Shown here: in pieces, positions 63,150 to 64,000 of the stretch
How the letters are laid out: each line of letters begins with the position of its first letter
Position numbering within the stretch: position 1 is the first letter of the stretch
Assembly (NCBI GenBank): GCA_034231615.1
Contig: CM067317.1
Span: 44,896,652-44,960,651, forward strand
Source of the DNA: Meghimatium bilineatum
Lineage: Eukaryota > Mollusca > Gastropoda > Stylommatophora > Philomycidae
Reading direction: 5' to 3'
Length of the DNA: 64,000 bases
Translations under genes and position numbers: made by a program
Notes under the pieces: generated by a model
What the model was told of the DNA's origin: nothing
The model's database searches: none
Seen by the model: only the letters and a program-made list of their open reading frames with translations

Positions 63150-64000
63150 TCAAAGTAGATATAGTAACACAGCATTCATAGACTTAACAAAAGAATTTGA
63201 CATGGTAAGTAGGAAGGGGCTGTGGTAGATGATGTGTATTAGCCCCTACAATACTTAACATCATGTGCTCTGCTATGTTGGATGATGCTTTTAGAGATCT
63301 AAACTTGGGAGTAGACATATATCGCATCCATGGAAAATTATTCAACCTTTGGCGGCTCCGAGAAAAAAACAAAGTCAAATCACACACAATCAGGGATCTC
63401 TTATTTGCTGATGACTGTGCCCTAAATGCCAACTCTGAGGCTGATCTACAAAGTATTATAGACAGATTCTTCAAATCTTGTACCAACTTTGGACTTTCTA
63501 TTAACATGGATAAAACATACGCCATGTTACAACTTTGACCATCACCTGGCAAAAGTTCTCACGAGACCTGCATAAAGGTAAATGGTGTAGCCCTGAAAGT
63601 TGTGAATAGATTCACATATCTAGGTAGCACTTTATCACAAAATGCCAACATTGATGATGAAGTGTATACAATGATTGCCAAGGCAAACATTACTTTCAGC
63701 AGATTGTACACAAATGTGTGGCATAGAAATGGCATTAACCAACAGACTACGCTGAAAGTTTACAGAGCAGTGGTACTCCCAGTGCTGTTATACGCTAGTG
63801 AAACATGGACTCTGTATAGACGTCATGTTAGGAAACGCAATCACTGTCACACGACTTTCTCAGAAAAGTTATGAACATCACATGGCAAGACAAGATTCCG
63901 GTTACCACAGTCCTTGACAGATCTGGTATCCCTAGGATTGACACTATCCTGATGCAGACACAGATTCGTTGGGCAGGTCATGTGGTACGTATGCTAATAC
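63150..64000 (+). mobile_element. LINE reverse transcriptase, runs off the window
   Basis: FIDLTKEFDMVSRKGLW, then MCSAMLDDAFRDLNLGVDIY, TIRDLLFADDCALNANSEAD, FTYLGSTLSQNANIDDEVYT and VYRAVVLPVLLYASETWTLY. A complete palm with FADD and the thumb of an endonuclease-RT LINE of a different family from the 8.2-kb element. Stops near 63230 and 63538 and a shift near 63830. It continues past 64000. Confidence 0.9.

Overview
This is animal nuclear DNA, with split genes, canonical GT/AG introns and a dense mix of non-LTR retrotransposons, SINEs, short DNA transposons and minisatellites. A tRNA-derived SINE whose central domain resembles those of molluscs, several RT and RNase H type LINEs, and the two protein-coding genes together suggest a lophotrochozoan, most likely a mollusc. 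The species assignment is inference; nothing here names it.

Two host genes are visible, both on the minus strand. (1) A DNMT1 (maintenance DNA cytosine-5 methyltransferase) gene runs from about 62.4 kb down to 24.9 kb. I place twenty exons covering the N-terminal helical region, a PCNA-binding (PIP-like) segment, the RFTS domain, the CXXC zinc finger, BAH1, BAH2, the Gly-Lys linker and the first strand of the catalytic domain. Exon phases join consistently except at one junction. (2) The last three exons of a cathepsin D-type aspartic protease lie at 18992-12998. Between them sits a 5.4-kb minisatellite of 37-bp units (19430-24860). DNMT1 loses all of its catalytic exons on one side of it and the protease loses all of its 5' exons on the other, so this array marks a rearrangement breakpoint or an assembly join.

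The DNMT1 copy carries several lesions: an amber codon at a tryptophan that is conserved in the family, frameshifts in two exons and a phase break at a third place, a missing BAH2 segment, an altered catalytic motif I and a displaced splice acceptor. Either the gene is decaying or the assembly has uncorrected base errors. The CXXC and BAH1 exons are nonetheless well conserved.

The most unusual structure is the 2.9-kb array at 39484-42428. Its 23-27-bp unit is the last 15 coding bases of the CXXC-proximal DNMT1 exon plus its 5' splice site, so a splice donor has been tandemly amplified more than 100 times directly downstream of the exon. Other introns hold unrelated minisatellites of 20-73 bp period.

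Layout: 1-8.2 kb, LINE relics, a TTAA-flanked transposon nested in a LINE, and old repeats; 8.2-12.3 kb, a nearly full-length but broken LINE with endonuclease, RT and RNase H; 13-19 kb, protease exons with SINEs and a CpG-rich promoter-like patch; 19.4-24.9 kb, the 37-bp array; 24.9-62.4 kb, DNMT1 with its repeat-filled introns; 63.1-64 kb, a further LINE RT running off the window. Two SINE-like families (called A, about 280 bp, and B, about 145 bp) occur in both orientations, end in (GAA)n, have direct target duplications, and share their 3' end with each other and partly with the LINEs.
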